The notes below the pieces were generated by a model. That model was not told the origin of the DNA. It did not search any database and saw nothing but the letters and a program-made list of their open reading frames with translations. From NCBI GenBank assembly GCA_964603595.1, contig CAZRVN010000004.1, positions 124,001 through 188,000 on the forward strand: a stretch of 64,000 nucleotides of DNA, read 5' to 3'. Numbering within the stretch: position 1 is the stretch's first letter; each line of letters starts with the position of its first letter. This DNA is from JAQVEM01 sp964603595. GTDB taxonomy: Bacteria > Actinomycetota > Humimicrobiia > Humimicrobiales > Humimicrobiaceae. The position numbers were made by a program, and so were the translations under genes. Positions 46,926 to 56,075 of the stretch are shown piece by piece.

Positions 46926-46994
46926 TTACTTCCTCCTGAACTTCTTCCTAAGTGAAGCTATAAAAAAACAGGAAAAGAGGCTGATTGACTTATT
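46926..46994 (-). pseudogene. C-terminal tail remnant of a second LPXTG surface protein
   Basis: The open frame ends FFIASLRKKFRRK and stop, versus MFIASLKKKFRRK and stop in the intact SpaA-like protein at 50020. Downstream spacing and the terminator match too. Upstream, similarity is lost within a few codons, at the AbiE promoter. The rest of this LPXTG gene is gone. Confidence 0.8.
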
Positions 46995-47022
46995 TCACAA
47001 TTAGTATATAATATGTACTAAT
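46985..47022 (+). promoter_or_regulatory. Promoter and inverted repeat of the AbiE operon
   Basis: TTGACT (46985-46990), 16-base spacer, TATAAT (47007-47012). Inverted repeat ATTAGTA (47000-47006) and TACTAAT (47016-47022) brackets the -10 box; AbiEi-type antitoxins repress through such repeats. The expected transcription start is only a few bases before the ATG at 47024, so the message is nearly leaderless. Confidence 0.7.
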
Positions 47023-47023
47023 T

Positions 47024-47656
47024 ATGAATCAAGTTAAAAAAATTAAAAAACTGGAAAATCTCAGCTATTTTAATAAAGATACCATATCGCAGTTTGTTGA
47101 TATAAATAAAAACGCTCTTTCGCAAGACGTTAAGAGATGGATTCAAAATGGTACTTTAATACAGCTAAAAAAGGGGTTTTATGTTACCTCAAATTATTTT
47201 GAAAGACTGGGAAACAAAACTCCATACCTTGAATTTATATCAAACAAACTGAGGGAGCCGTCATATCTAAGTCTGGAATATATTTTACAAAAATACGGAG
47301 TATTAACGGAATCAATCTATTCTATTAATTCCATAACCATCAAATCAAGTAGAATATATAGAAACAATCTTGGTCTTTTTATATACAGGAATATAAAAGA
47401 TGAGCTTTTTACAGGTTTTAATATCACGGAAAAAAATGGCTTTATAGTTAAGGAATCTACAAAAGCCAAGGCCCTTTTTGACTGGCTCTATTTAAGAATG
47501 TTAAGATTTAAAAAAATAGACCTTGCTGTGATGGAATCATTCAGATTGAATCTTGAAAACTTTAAGAAAAAAGATTTTAAGGAATTTAAAATATATTGTG
47601 AGCTTGCAGGTATAAAAAAATATTTAAAACTTGCAGAGATAATTAAAAAAATATAA
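47024..47656 (+). CDS. AbiEi-type antitoxin (type IV toxin-antitoxin)
   Basis: 210 residues. Winged-helix N-terminus (FVDINKNALSQDVKRWIQNGTLIQLKKGFYV, here read in parts) followed by the AbiEi C-terminal domain with ESTKAKALFDWLYLR. It acts as autorepressor and counters the AbiEii toxin. The toxin starts 10 bases downstream. No ribosome binding site, in line with a near-leaderless transcript. Confidence 0.88.
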   Translation: MNQVKKIKKLENLSYFNKDTISQFVDINKNALSQDVKRWIQNGTLIQLKKGFYVTSNYFERLGNKTPYLEFISNKLREPSYLSLEYILQKYGVLTESIYSINSITIKSSRIYRNNLGLFIYRNIKDELFTGFNITEKNGFIVKESTKAKALFDWLYLRMLRFKKIDLAVMESFRLNLENFKKKDFKEFKIYCELAGIKKYLKLAEIIKKI

Positions 47657-47666
47657 CTGCTATAAA

Positions 47667-48518
47667 ATGATTTATAGAGAACTAGAAAAAATATTAATCG
47701 AAGAAAGAGACAGAGGCTCGCATGATGCTTATATCCTTAACTTATTAAAGGAGTATCTTCAGGTATATGTACTCTACTTTATCTATACAAATTCTAAATA
47801 TAATAAAAATCTTATTTTTACCGGCGGCACCTGCCTAAGACATTTTTATAATCTGCCGAGACTTTCAGAAGACATAGATTTTGATTTTAAGGAGAATTTT
47901 GACCGTAAGATTTTGCTTGATGACCTTGAAGAATATTATAAAAAAAGATATAAGTATAATGAAATAAAGCTGGCTTTAAAGCAGCGCGGAGAACAGATAT
48001 TGCTAAAGTTTCCAGTTTTACATAAACTGGGTCTGGCAGAAGAAGATAAAAGCAATCTGCTATTTGTAAAGCTCGATTTTTCAGTAAACCCATCAAAATA
48101 CTTTAACCTCGAGACTACTTCAAAATCCATTTATGGTTTTAATTTTGCGGCAGTTCATTATGACCTGTCTTCCCTTATGTCCGGCAAAATACACGCTATT
48201 TTGGTAAGAAAAATATTTAAGGGTATCAATAATACCGAAGTGATTAGAGGCAGGGATTATTTTGACCTCCTATGGTTCTTAAAAAAATCTATCAGACCCA
48301 ATCTAAAAAGACTTTCAGAAATGCTTGGCACCAGCATTAGCATGAATTTTCTTGTAAAACAACTGGATTTAAAAGTTAAGGAGCTTGCCAGGAAACATAA
48401 GTCATTTTTAAAATCTGACATTGCCCCACTTATAAGCAGCCCTGATTTTATAAAAATCTATGTGGATAATTATTACGAGGAATACATGAGAAATAAAAAG
48501 AATCTCTTCCAGGAATAA
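47667..48518 (+). CDS. AbiEii-type nucleotidyltransferase toxin
   Basis: 283 residues. DUF1814/AbiEii fold: NLIFTGGTCLRHFYNLPRLSEDIDFDF carries the NTase GG-T and D-D motifs, and the helix MSGKIHAILVRK with RGRDYFDLLW follows. Members modify tRNA 3' ends or otherwise stop growth; phage defence is known for AbiE. Forms a two-gene operon with the antitoxin. It sits between the two sortase modules on the opposite strand. Confidence 0.9.
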   Translation: MIYRELEKILIEERDRGSHDAYILNLLKEYLQVYVLYFIYTNSKYNKNLIFTGGTCLRHFYNLPRLSEDIDFDFKENFDRKILLDDLEEYYKKRYKYNEIKLALKQRGEQILLKFPVLHKLGLAEEDKSNLLFVKLDFSVNPSKYFNLETTSKSIYGFNFAAVHYDLSSLMSGKIHAILVRKIFKGINNTEVIRGRDYFDLLWFLKKSIRPNLKRLSEMLGTSISMNFLVKQLDLKVKELARKHKSFLKSDIAPLISSPDFIKIYVDNYYEEYMRNKKNLFQE

Positions 48519-48612
48519 AATAAATATAAAGTCTTATTTTAATTCCTTAATAGCTTTGCATATATCTCATTCAATCATTATGATTCTACTTTTTCCATTA
48601 ATAATGATTAAT

Positions 48613-49191
48613 TTACTCAAAAAGATATCTCATCTCATATTGTCTGCATACATTATATAACTCTTCCTCAGCCCTCTGGTAAAGCAAACCGGTTTTCAGG
48701 TAAAGCTCATTTAAGATACTGCTATTATATGTTGAGTAGCTTTCACTGTCATAATATGAAAGCACAAGCCCGATGGTTTCAATATCGCTTTTTATAAATT
48801 CAAGCTCATAGTCATGGAAAGTTTCAAGCGGGGAAGGGACGCTCTCAATCATAAGAAATTTATCCCTGAATGCAATTGCAGCATCAAGCCGGCGAGATAC
48901 AAGCTCTTTTATCCGGTCTATATTTACAAACTCGCTTTCCATCTCTTCTGATAATTCAATCGTTTCTTTGATAAATTCATCCCTGGCAGGCTCAAACTCA
49001 AGATAATATTCTACAACCTCTCTCGCTTCTTCTAACTTTATCTCCTCAAGCATCTCCCTTTTGAGCCGTTCTTCTTCTCTGGCTTCTCTCTCTGCTGCTA
49101 TCTTCCCGTGTTCAACAAGGATAACATTAAGACCGACCAGAATAACTGCTGCTAAAAGAATTACAAGGGCTATTTTACTTTTTCCTTTCAT
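48613..49191 (-). CDS. Sortase-associated membrane/coiled-coil protein, copy 2
   Basis: 192 residues. One membrane helix (IALVILLAAVILVGLNVILV), an Arg/Glu-rich coiled coil and the same C-terminal domain as copy 1 (43427), with the blocks MLEEIK, EEAREV, DEFI, PSPLETF, YELEFI, SDIETIGLVLSYY. Its ATG overlaps the sortase stop by 4 bases, so it is translationally coupled. Unknown family, predicted partner of the sortase. Confidence 0.78.
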   Translation of the reverse strand: MKGKSKIALVILLAAVILVGLNVILVEHGKIAAEREAREEERLKREMLEEIKLEEAREVVEYYLEFEPARDEFIKETIELSEEMESEFVNIDRIKELVSRRLDAAIAFRDKFLMIESVPSPLETFHDYELEFIKSDIETIGLVLSYYDSESYSTYNSSILNELYLKTGLLYQRAEEELYNVCRQYEMRYLFE

Positions 49192-49907
49192 TTCACCCCT
49201 CCATAAATATCCAGACCCATCGGATAGAGATTCAGGAGCTCAGAGATTACAACCAGTCTTTTCGCACCGGAATATTTCGGATGGCAGGTTGTAAGCAAAA
49301 GTTCCTTCTTATATGAGCCCTCAAGTATATATACATCTTCGGGGCTAACGATATCCATACCTGTAACAGCATACACGAATAATTCCTCCTTAATAGTTTC
49401 CAGATAAATAAGGTCTCCTTCTTCAAGCTCATCAATCCTGTTAAAAGGCGAGCCGTAAGTCGTTCTGTGGCCGGATATCGTACACCTCCCGGTATCTCCG
49501 GGAAGCGGCGTTTCAGAGATATGGCCGGGCCCCTGCTCTAGGGATTGGGGTTCCGCCCCCTCCCAGGAAACAAGCTCAAGGCCTATCCGCGGGATAGTCA
49601 GTTTCGCAGGAAAAAAATCCCCCGATGTTAATGCACTATAATCCAGGCCGCCATTAATCTCATATTGTGCACCACCGCCGGAAGTGTTAAAAGTCTCCAT
49701 GTCTGCTTCCGCACCACTGCTATCTTCGTCTGCTTTTTCTTCTTCAAGTAAAGCTTCTTTACCTTCCTCCCACTGTGATAAATAAGACGCCCTTTCCTTT
49801 TCGGTTAAAATATTTGAATAAATAAGGTAAAAAAGAAATGACACAGTCAGTACAGCAAAAATACAAAGCAGAATAATCTTTATTTTTTGTTTCCTGGTTT
49901 TATCCAT
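49188..49907 (-). CDS. Sortase (class D/E type), copy 2
   Basis: 239 residues. Membrane anchor near the N-terminus, acidic stalk, catalytic His147 in TISGHRTTYGSPFNRIDEL, Cys208 in LLLTTCHPKYSGAKR, Arg217. Very similar to copy 1 in the catalytic core. It follows the LPFTG protein gene by about 110 bases and a terminator, and overlaps the coiled-coil partner. The LPFTG protein is its most likely substrate. Confidence 0.92.
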   Translation of the reverse strand: MDKTRKQKIKIILLCIFAVLTVSFLFYLIYSNILTEKERASYLSQWEEGKEALLEEEKADEDSSGAEADMETFNTSGGGAQYEINGGLDYSALTSGDFFPAKLTIPRIGLELVSWEGAEPQSLEQGPGHISETPLPGDTGRCTISGHRTTYGSPFNRIDELEEGDLIYLETIKEELFVYAVTGMDIVSPEDVYILEGSYKKELLLTTCHPKYSGAKRLVVISELLNLYPMGLDIYGGVK

Positions 49908-49964
49908 CTGCCACTCAGTTAAATTTTAGAGAAAATTATATCCCAATAGAGTTAAAGTTAAAAT

Positions 49965-49997
49965 AAAATAGCCCGGACAATATGCCCGGGCTATTTT
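49965..49997 (-). terminator. Terminator after the SpaA-like gene
   Basis: AAAATAGCCCGG pairs with CCGGGCTATTTT around a 9-base loop. It follows the LPFTG gene and could partly uncouple it from the sortase downstream. Symmetric, so it may work on both strands. Confidence 0.85.
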
Positions 49998-50019
49998 TCT
50001 ATATATTATATTATATTTA

Positions 50020-53000
50020 TTACTTCCTTCTGAACTTCTTTTTCAGTGAAGCTATGAACATTGCCAGTCCACCCAGTATTATGGAAACACCGGATATTGG
50101 AATAGCAGGATTCATTCCAGTGAATGGAAGTTCCGTAATACCCAATACCTCTATCCCACCATCAGGAGGTGTCTTGGAGTTAGTTCTGCTGAAACTATGG
50201 TTTCTCTTAGCCGAATTAACTTCTATTCCAGTAATATCACTCATTTTTGAATAACCTGACGGCACGGTAGTTTCTACAATTCTGTAGGTACCGAATGGGA
50301 GATTTCCCCAGCTTACAGTACCATTTCCGGTTATCTTCTTTTCTCCGCCAACTGCAGCACCATTTGAATCATACAGGGTAAATCCTGCAACATCGGTAGA
50401 GTCAAGCCCGCTCTTTGTAAGGGTTACCGAACCACGATAGCTAACCTTTTTCGTGTTTTCTCTGTCAAAGGTGTAGCTCTGCTGGCCTTCATTTCTGGAA
50501 TCAATAACTATTCCGGTAATATCTGCTATAGTATTATATCCGGAAGGAGTGGTTGTTTCCTTTATTGAGTATGTATCCCACTCAAGATCCGTCCAGACAA
50601 CCGAACCGTTACCTGTTACCGTCTTTTCTCCTCCTACAGGATTATTACTTGAATCATACAGTGTAAATCCTGCAGTATCATCATAATCAAGACCGCTCTT
50701 ATTAAGTGTTATATCTCCAGGTATCCTCGGGTCAGCTATTTCCTGCGTAAGGATAACATTCGGAGTTTCGCTATTCAAACCAAATACAAACTCACCGATA
50801 GGCGGATTCCCGAAAAGCAGATATCCCGCTGGAGCACTTGCTTCTACCACTTTATAAGTTCCATATGGCAAGTCTATCCATTTGTAGTGGCCATCAGGAC
50901 CAAGGATCTGTGTATCAACCAGAATCCATGAACCCTCTCTATACAATTCAAATGTTGATCCGCCAAGAGGCAGCCCTGTAACAGCATCAGTCTTGAATAT
51001 TTCAATGGAGCCCTTCTCGGCACAGTTCTCTATAACTACGGGAACTTCTGCACCTATATCACCTTCAATTGTTCCTGACCATACCGGATTAGAAACTGTG
51101 TAGGTATATAAATTGGTTATTCCATTAAAGTCTTCAAGTATGTAGTAATCACCATAAGGAAGGTCTATCCAGCTTGCAGTTCCGCCGTTTGATACTGTCT
51201 GCGGTGAAGTAGCGATCAGGTTATCACTAGAATCATACAGTGACAGATTTGCCTCATCGTCTCCTTCAAGCCCTATCTTTGTAACTGTAATGGAGCCCTT
51301 CTCTGCAGTGTTTACCACTTCGACCGTAGGATTTTCGTTATCCGGACCGATAACTACCGGGTCGGATGATAGGTCTGTTGTGTAAGTAAATACGTTACCT
51401 GAAGGATAACTCTCTGTTAGGGTATAAGAGCCAAATGGAAGGTCAATCCATCCACCTGTTCCACCTTCACTCAGAGTGATATCAGTATAAGGGCCACCAG
51501 GGCCAGAAAGTGAGAATATTGCCTGGTCGCTCTCTTCCAGTCCAGTCTTGTGAACCGAAATGGAACCCTTCTCGGCAGTATTAGTTATAGTATCAGTTTC
51601 ATCACCATCAACAGTGATATTAGCTACCGGATTAGAAACCGTATAGGTATATACGTTGGTTATTCCATTAAAGTCTTCAAGTATGTAGTAATCACCATAA
51701 GGAAGATCTATCCAGCTTGCAGTTCCGCCGTTTGATACTATCTGCGGTGAAGTGGCAATCAGGTTATCACTAGAATCATACAGCGAAAGGTTTGCCTGAT
51801 CATTACCTTCAAGACCTGTCTTTGTAACTGTAATTGAACCCTTCTCGGCAGTGTTGACTACCTCAATCGTCGGCCATGTATTATCCGGGCCAATTATTAT
51901 AGGATCGGACGAGAGGTCTGTTGTGTAAGTATATACGTTACCAGACGGATATGTTTCGGTTAAAGTGTAGCTACCATATGGCAGTTGTTGCCAGTGAATA
52001 CTTCCATGATTCCATATCGACGCACCACCATAAGATACTCCGCCTGGGCCTGTAAGTGTAAAGGTCGCCCTATCGCTTCCCTCAAGACCTGTCTTGTGGA
52101 CCGTAAGGTCGCCCATCTCGGCAGTGTTAGTTATGGTGTCAGTCTCATCACCATCAACGGTAATGTTTGCAACAGGATTAGAAACCGTATAGGTATAGAC
52201 GTTGGTTATTCCATTAAAGTCTTCGACTATATAGTAGCCGCCGTAAGGAAGGTCTATCCAGCTTGCCAATCCACCATTTGATACTGTCTGCGGTGAAGTG
52301 GCAATCAGGTTATCACTAGAATCATACAGTGAAAGGTTTGCCTGATCATTACCTTTAAGACCCATCTTTGTAACCGTAATGGAGCCCATCTCGGCAGTGT
52401 TAGTTATGGTATCAGTTTCATCACCATTAACGGTAATATCAGCAACAGGATTAGAAACCGTATAGGTATATACGTTGGTTATTCCATTAAAGTCTTCGAC
52501 TATATAGTAGCCGCCATAAGGAAGATCTATCCAGCTTGCCAATCCACCATTTGATACTGTCTGTGGTGAAGTGGCGATCAGGTTATCACTAGAATCATAC
52601 AGCGAGAGGTTTGCCTCATCGTCTCCTTCAAGACCTGTCTTTGTAACTGTAATGGAGCCCAAAGGACAATCTACGATATCTTCAACTGCATTTAATGCGC
52701 CACCTGTCATGAATAATGCGGTTCCTCCGATATAAACAGTATAAGTAGCCGTATCAACGGCGTATCCCGGAGGAGCACTTTCTTCAGTTAACGAATATGT
52801 ACCCCATGGCAGTCCATCTATAAATGCATTGCCATCCACATCTGTGGTTAAAGTATATTCCGTTACATCAGGTGTGAAAGTCTGGCCGCCGATATAGGTC
52901 AGCTTGTATACCGCACCTTCAACCGGACCCTGGGTCTCGGAATCAGTCTTGTTAAGCTCAAAGCTTCCCCATGCAGTATAAGTGCCGGAATCGTCATCAC

Positions 53001-54381
53001 ACGGCTCACTGTAGCTTTCTATAACGAATCTCTGGTCGTATGCTTCGGGGTATGTGATTTCCTCATCATGCCATTCCCTATCTTCAAAGTAGTAGCCAGC
53101 AGGTTTGGTAACCGAAGGGGCACCATTTTCCCAATGACTCCATACTATACCAGTCTCTTGTGTCCAGTATGTACCTATCCAAACATCTTCATACGTCCCA
53201 TAAATTCCGTCCTGTCCCTGTTTTTCAGTAACTACCATCTTACCGGCATTGAAATAGTCAATATCCACATTATCCGGATTTTCAGTAATTACATCTCCAT
53301 TTACGTCAGTTGCAACTATATGCGGGGAATTATAAGATCCCGGATCCTCTGTATCATCATAATCAGGATTTTCAATAGTCTGTATAACATTCATATTTGA
53401 ATTGAACTCATCAAGGTCTTCTCCCTGTTCCTTGTCAATCTCTCCATCCTCATCAATATCAAGACATGCGCCTATGTTAACAGACATTTCCTCAAATTCG
53501 GAATAACCTTCTCCCCACCAGTAGAAATAGTATGGGATGCTTGCAAAACCGTAATTATCATCGGTTATCGCGCCATCGCCATCGGTATCCTCGGCATTAC
53601 TGCCGTCATTATCATCCTCGTAATCATACATAGTGGAAGTAGTTTCAAGTACAAGGTCCGTCTGTGAAAAACTGACATTATATGAACCCAAGAGCACATA
53701 CCAGGAAACAGTTTTACCTTCATCGGTAATACCCGGAACCAGAGGATTTTCCATTGTAGCAGTAGCTTCAAATTCATTATAATCGCCATTTTCATCTACC
53801 AGAGTATCCGCATCAAGGGCCACTTCTACTTCATTTACATTTTCATCATCCAGATATTCCTGCAACGACACGTCATTACTAGGATCAGTATCATTGTTTT
53901 CAGGCAGTGCGACAAAACCATCTGCCATGGTCATAACTGCAAGTACTACTTCTTCCACATCATCATTAGGAGTGTAGTCCACATTATTATCTATTATATC
54001 CCACACAGCATCCTGATTTTGACCATCGGTAGCACCTGTAGCAGTTGTTGCCATGATCTCGGCTGCCTCAGCATTTACTTCATCAACACCATTTGCCTGA
54101 AGCTCATCCGATACATCCGTACCTGTTTCGCTGTAAGCATCCGTAGCGTCGGTCAAGGTTACATCTTCATCCACACAATAAACATCCATCTCTTCACCTG
54201 CAGGCGCCTCCTCAGGTTCATCGGAATAATCAGCATCATTAGGATCCATTTCATATTGGCCATTATCCGGTCCTTCTGCAGTTGAATTATCACCGGGTTC
54301 ACCAAATAGGAAAGATGGTGCTGTGAAGAATACGATAAGAACAATCCCCAGGCATAACGCCATAAGTCTTTTTAATTTCAT
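50020..54381 (-). CDS. LPFTG-anchored SpaA/Cna_B repeat surface protein
   Basis: 1453 residues. Signal peptide (KLKRLMALCLGIVLIVFF), a long acidic N-terminal region to about residue 460, then ten Cna_B/SpaA-like domains with the usual VxKTG start, E in the middle and NTAE/N end that form Lys-Asn isopeptide bonds. C-terminus: LPFTG (DNA 50116-50130), hydrophobic span and KKKFRRK tail. A wall-linked or pilin-like adhesin. AGGTG precedes the ATG. Its expression is probably set by the promoter and structured leader at 54524-54729; the sortase lies downstream. Confidence 0.93.
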   Translation of the reverse strand: MKLKRLMALCLGIVLIVFFTAPSFLFGEPGDNSTAEGPDNGQYEMDPNDADYSDEPEEAPAGEEMDVYCVDEDVTLTDATDAYSETGTDVSDELQANGVDEVNAEAAEIMATTATGATDGQNQDAVWDIIDNNVDYTPNDDVEEVVLAVMTMADGFVALPENNDTDPSNDVSLQEYLDDENVNEVEVALDADTLVDENGDYNEFEATATMENPLVPGITDEGKTVSWYVLLGSYNVSFSQTDLVLETTSTMYDYEDDNDGSNAEDTDGDGAITDDNYGFASIPYYFYWWGEGYSEFEEMSVNIGACLDIDEDGEIDKEQGEDLDEFNSNMNVIQTIENPDYDDTEDPGSYNSPHIVATDVNGDVITENPDNVDIDYFNAGKMVVTEKQGQDGIYGTYEDVWIGTYWTQETGIVWSHWENGAPSVTKPAGYYFEDREWHDEEITYPEAYDQRFVIESYSEPCDDDSGTYTAWGSFELNKTDSETQGPVEGAVYKLTYIGGQTFTPDVTEYTLTTDVDGNAFIDGLPWGTYSLTEESAPPGYAVDTATYTVYIGGTALFMTGGALNAVEDIVDCPLGSITVTKTGLEGDDEANLSLYDSSDNLIATSPQTVSNGGLASWIDLPYGGYYIVEDFNGITNVYTYTVSNPVADITVNGDETDTITNTAEMGSITVTKMGLKGNDQANLSLYDSSDNLIATSPQTVSNGGLASWIDLPYGGYYIVEDFNGITNVYTYTVSNPVANITVDGDETDTITNTAEMGDLTVHKTGLEGSDRATFTLTGPGGVSYGGASIWNHGSIHWQQLPYGSYTLTETYPSGNVYTYTTDLSSDPIIIGPDNTWPTIEVVNTAEKGSITVTKTGLEGNDQANLSLYDSSDNLIATSPQIVSNGGTASWIDLPYGDYYILEDFNGITNVYTYTVSNPVANITVDGDETDTITNTAEKGSISVHKTGLEESDQAIFSLSGPGGPYTDITLSEGGTGGWIDLPFGSYTLTESYPSGNVFTYTTDLSSDPVVIGPDNENPTVEVVNTAEKGSITVTKIGLEGDDEANLSLYDSSDNLIATSPQTVSNGGTASWIDLPYGDYYILEDFNGITNLYTYTVSNPVWSGTIEGDIGAEVPVVIENCAEKGSIEIFKTDAVTGLPLGGSTFELYREGSWILVDTQILGPDGHYKWIDLPYGTYKVVEASAPAGYLLFGNPPIGEFVFGLNSETPNVILTQEIADPRIPGDITLNKSGLDYDDTAGFTLYDSSNNPVGGEKTVTGNGSVVWTDLEWDTYSIKETTTPSGYNTIADITGIVIDSRNEGQQSYTFDRENTKKVSYRGSVTLTKSGLDSTDVAGFTLYDSNGAAVGGEKKITGNGTVSWGNLPFGTYRIVETTVPSGYSKMSDITGIEVNSAKRNHSFSRTNSKTPPDGGIEVLGITELPFTGMNPAIPISGVSIILGGLAMFIASLKKKFRRK
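51000..52660 (-). repeat. Tandem array of about 270-bp Cna_B coding repeats
   Basis: Domain boundaries recur near 51005, 51294, 51561, 51834, 52107, 52379 and 52650, a period of 267-289 bases. Two types occur: a TVTKTGL/NLSLYD type (four copies, long stretches nearly identical in DNA) and a VHKTGL/PGG type (two copies, placed between them). High identity suggests recent duplication or gene conversion. Confidence 0.85.
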
Positions 54382-54523
54382 ATCCTTTCACCTCCCAATA
54401 ATAAACACATATTGATTATTTTATTTTTCATTATTTTTTCCCCCTCTTTATTTTAGGTTAATTTATTATTTAAAACCGACCCCCATAGCCAGTTGAGTTA
54501 TTTTTAAAAATCCCTATATAAAT
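54382..54523. other. 5' untranslated segment of the SpaA-like gene
   Basis: About 140 bases between the leader terminator and the ATG. On the minus strand it has a second GTCGGTTTT (54472-54480) matching the 3' arm of the terminator, which could pair with the terminator's 5' arm. Confidence 0.4.
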
Positions 54524-54604
54524 ACAAAAACCGACTACATTTAGTCGGTTTCGCTATTTGCTCCTCTTTTCTCAAGCGTCCAAATTAGAGAAAAGCATCA
54601 AAGC
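54524..54604 (-). ncRNA. Structured leader with terminator upstream of SpaA-like gene (element B)
   Basis: Minus strand: P1 GCTTTG with CAA-AT-AGC (2-base bulge); P2 CTTTTCTC / GAGAAAAG with loop TAATTTGGACGCTT; then AGGAG; then terminator ACCGACTA, AATG, TAGTCGGT and T5. ATTTAGT just upstream (54606-54612) can pair with ACTAAAT inside the terminator arm, a possible antiterminator. Nearly identical to element A at 55939. No known class recognised. Confidence 0.65.
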
Positions 54605-54698
54605 TACTAAATCAAAAATTAAGCTATTTCTTCCTTTGCTCTCTATTCAATAAAAGTATTTTATAAATTTTATATAACTATAATATTTAAGTGATGAA

Positions 54699-54728
54699 AT
54701 TATACTACATCTTTAAGAAAAATACCAA
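54699..54728 (-). promoter_or_regulatory. Promoter of SpaA-like gene
   Basis: -35 TTGGTA (54723-54728), 18-base spacer, -10 TATAAT (54699-54704). The block including ATGTA before the -10 is shared with the LRR gene promoter. Confidence 0.65.
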
Positions 54729-54854
54729 ACTTTTTTTATAAAACTGTTATTTTAATAAAACTATAGTCAGACATTTTTTATATATCTATAATACAATATT
54801 CTAATTATAAAATGCCCTTATATTAAAATCACCTTATAATTTATTACTTATATC

Positions 54855-55907
54855 CTAAAAATCCACTTCAACTCCCGCATCCCTTAATTCATCTACCTGG
54901 CTTTCATCTGCAACAGGATTGCCTTTAATATAAAGCTTCTGTAAATTCGGAAGTTCCTTTAAAGCTGAGATGTCTGTTATTTCATTATCTTCCAGCCAGA
55001 GTGATTCAAGGCTTTTAATCTTTGAAAGTGATGAAATATCAGATATCTTATTCTTTGAAAGAGCCAGCTGCTTTAGATTTTCCAACTCTGCCAGCGGTGA
55101 TATATCTTCTATCTCACACTCGCTGAGACTTACAATCTCTAATTTTTCCATTTCACCCAGCGCTGATATATCTGATAACGGGTTATTGCCCAGCATAATT
55201 AATACAAGATTAGATAAGCTTGATAACGGGCTGATATCTGATACATTATTGTTAGCCAGGGAAAGGTTCTTTAGATTTTTTAATTCAGATATAGCGCCAA
55301 CATCTGCTATCTGGTTCCTGTTTAAACCCAGAACCTCTAAATTAGTAAGTTCTAATAAAGAGGGGATATCTACAATCAGATTATTATCCAGAACAGCCAC
55401 CTTTAATTTATCAAGACCTATTAATGGAGAGATGTCTAATATTTCATTTTTGCCCAGACTGACACTTTCTAAATTTACTAAATCCTCAAGCGGTCCTATA
55501 TCTGTTATTTTATTATCATTCAGCCCGAGATTTGCAAGACTGTTAATATTAGAAAGAGGTGATATGTTACTGATTAGATTACCATTTAGATTTAATATAC
55601 GTAGTTTTGTAAGTTTTGACAGGGGTGATATATCAGTTATTTCATTATTGTTTAAACTTAGATTTTCTAAGTTTACAGCATCTTCAACGCCTGAGATAGT
55701 TTTTATCTCCATATTGTCTGCAAATAATTTATCCATTGACTCCATATCTTCAGCGCTTATTTCTTCACCGGTTATGCCCAGCTCTTCCTTCTCAGCTTTT
55801 AAAAGGTTCGGGTCGCTTGCTCTCTTAAATAAACTGCATCCCGGAATACTAACTGATATAATTAACGCTAAAATAAATACCGGTGCTGCATAAATAAATT
55901 TTTTCAT
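54855..55907 (-). CDS. Leucine-rich-repeat lipoprotein (internalin-like)
   Basis: About 350 residues from ATG 55907 (MKKFIYAAPV), preferred because the longer reading runs through the leader terminator. Lipobox SIPGC, Cys24. From about residue 60 there are around a dozen 22-residue LRRs of the type LxxLxxLxLxxNxIxDISPL, the internalin/SDS22 spacing. Such curved solenoids bind protein or glycan ligands at the surface. It shares promoter and leader with the SpaA-like gene, so the two are probably co-regulated. Confidence 0.9.
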   Translation of the reverse strand: MKKFIYAAPVFILALIISVSIPGCSLFKRASDPNLLKAEKEELGITGEEISAEDMESMDKLFADNMEIKTISGVEDAVNLENLSLNNNEITDISPLSKLTKLRILNLNGNLISNISPLSNINSLANLGLNDNKITDIGPLEDLVNLESVSLGKNEILDISPLIGLDKLKVAVLDNNLIVDIPSLLELTNLEVLGLNRNQIADVGAISELKNLKNLSLANNNVSDISPLSSLSNLVLIMLGNNPLSDISALGEMEKLEIVSLSECEIEDISPLAELENLKQLALSKNKISDISSLSKIKSLESLWLEDNEITDISALKELPNLQKLYIKGNPVADESQVDELRDAGVEVDF

Positions 55908-55938
55908 ATATATCTTATGTTCCATTTGAAATTTAAAT

Positions 55939-56021
55939 AAAAAAAACCGACTGCATTTAGTCGGTTTCGCTACTTGCTCCTCTTTTCTCAAAGCGTCCAA
56001 ATTAGAGAAAAGTATCAAAGC
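55939..56021 (-). ncRNA. Structured leader with terminator upstream of LRR gene (element A)
   Basis: Minus strand: P1 GCTTTG with CAA-GT-AGC; P2 CTTTTCTC / GAGAAAAG with loop TAATTTGGACGCTTT; AGGAG; terminator ACCGACT / AGTCGGT followed by eight T. ATTTAG at 56024-56029 can pair with CTAAAT of the terminator. The T-run ends 31 bases before the ATG. Homologous to element B. Confidence 0.68.
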
Positions 56022-56075
56022 ACCTAAATTAAAATAAATATTTTAATATCTAAATTATTATATTTTTATAACGGG

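Noticed and set aside
51000..52660. CRISPR-like or satellite array
   Set aside because: The repeats are in-frame coding domains of about 90 residues with no short spacers; they belong to the Cna_B protein.
55907..56018. Longer start for the LRR lipoprotein
   Set aside because: It would translate through the leader terminator and put 37 residues before a classic lipoprotein signal.
54524..56021. c-di-GMP-I riboswitch identity for elements A and B
   Set aside because: GGACGC is present, but the GGCAAACC and CAAAGCC blocks and the tetraloop receptor of that class are missing.
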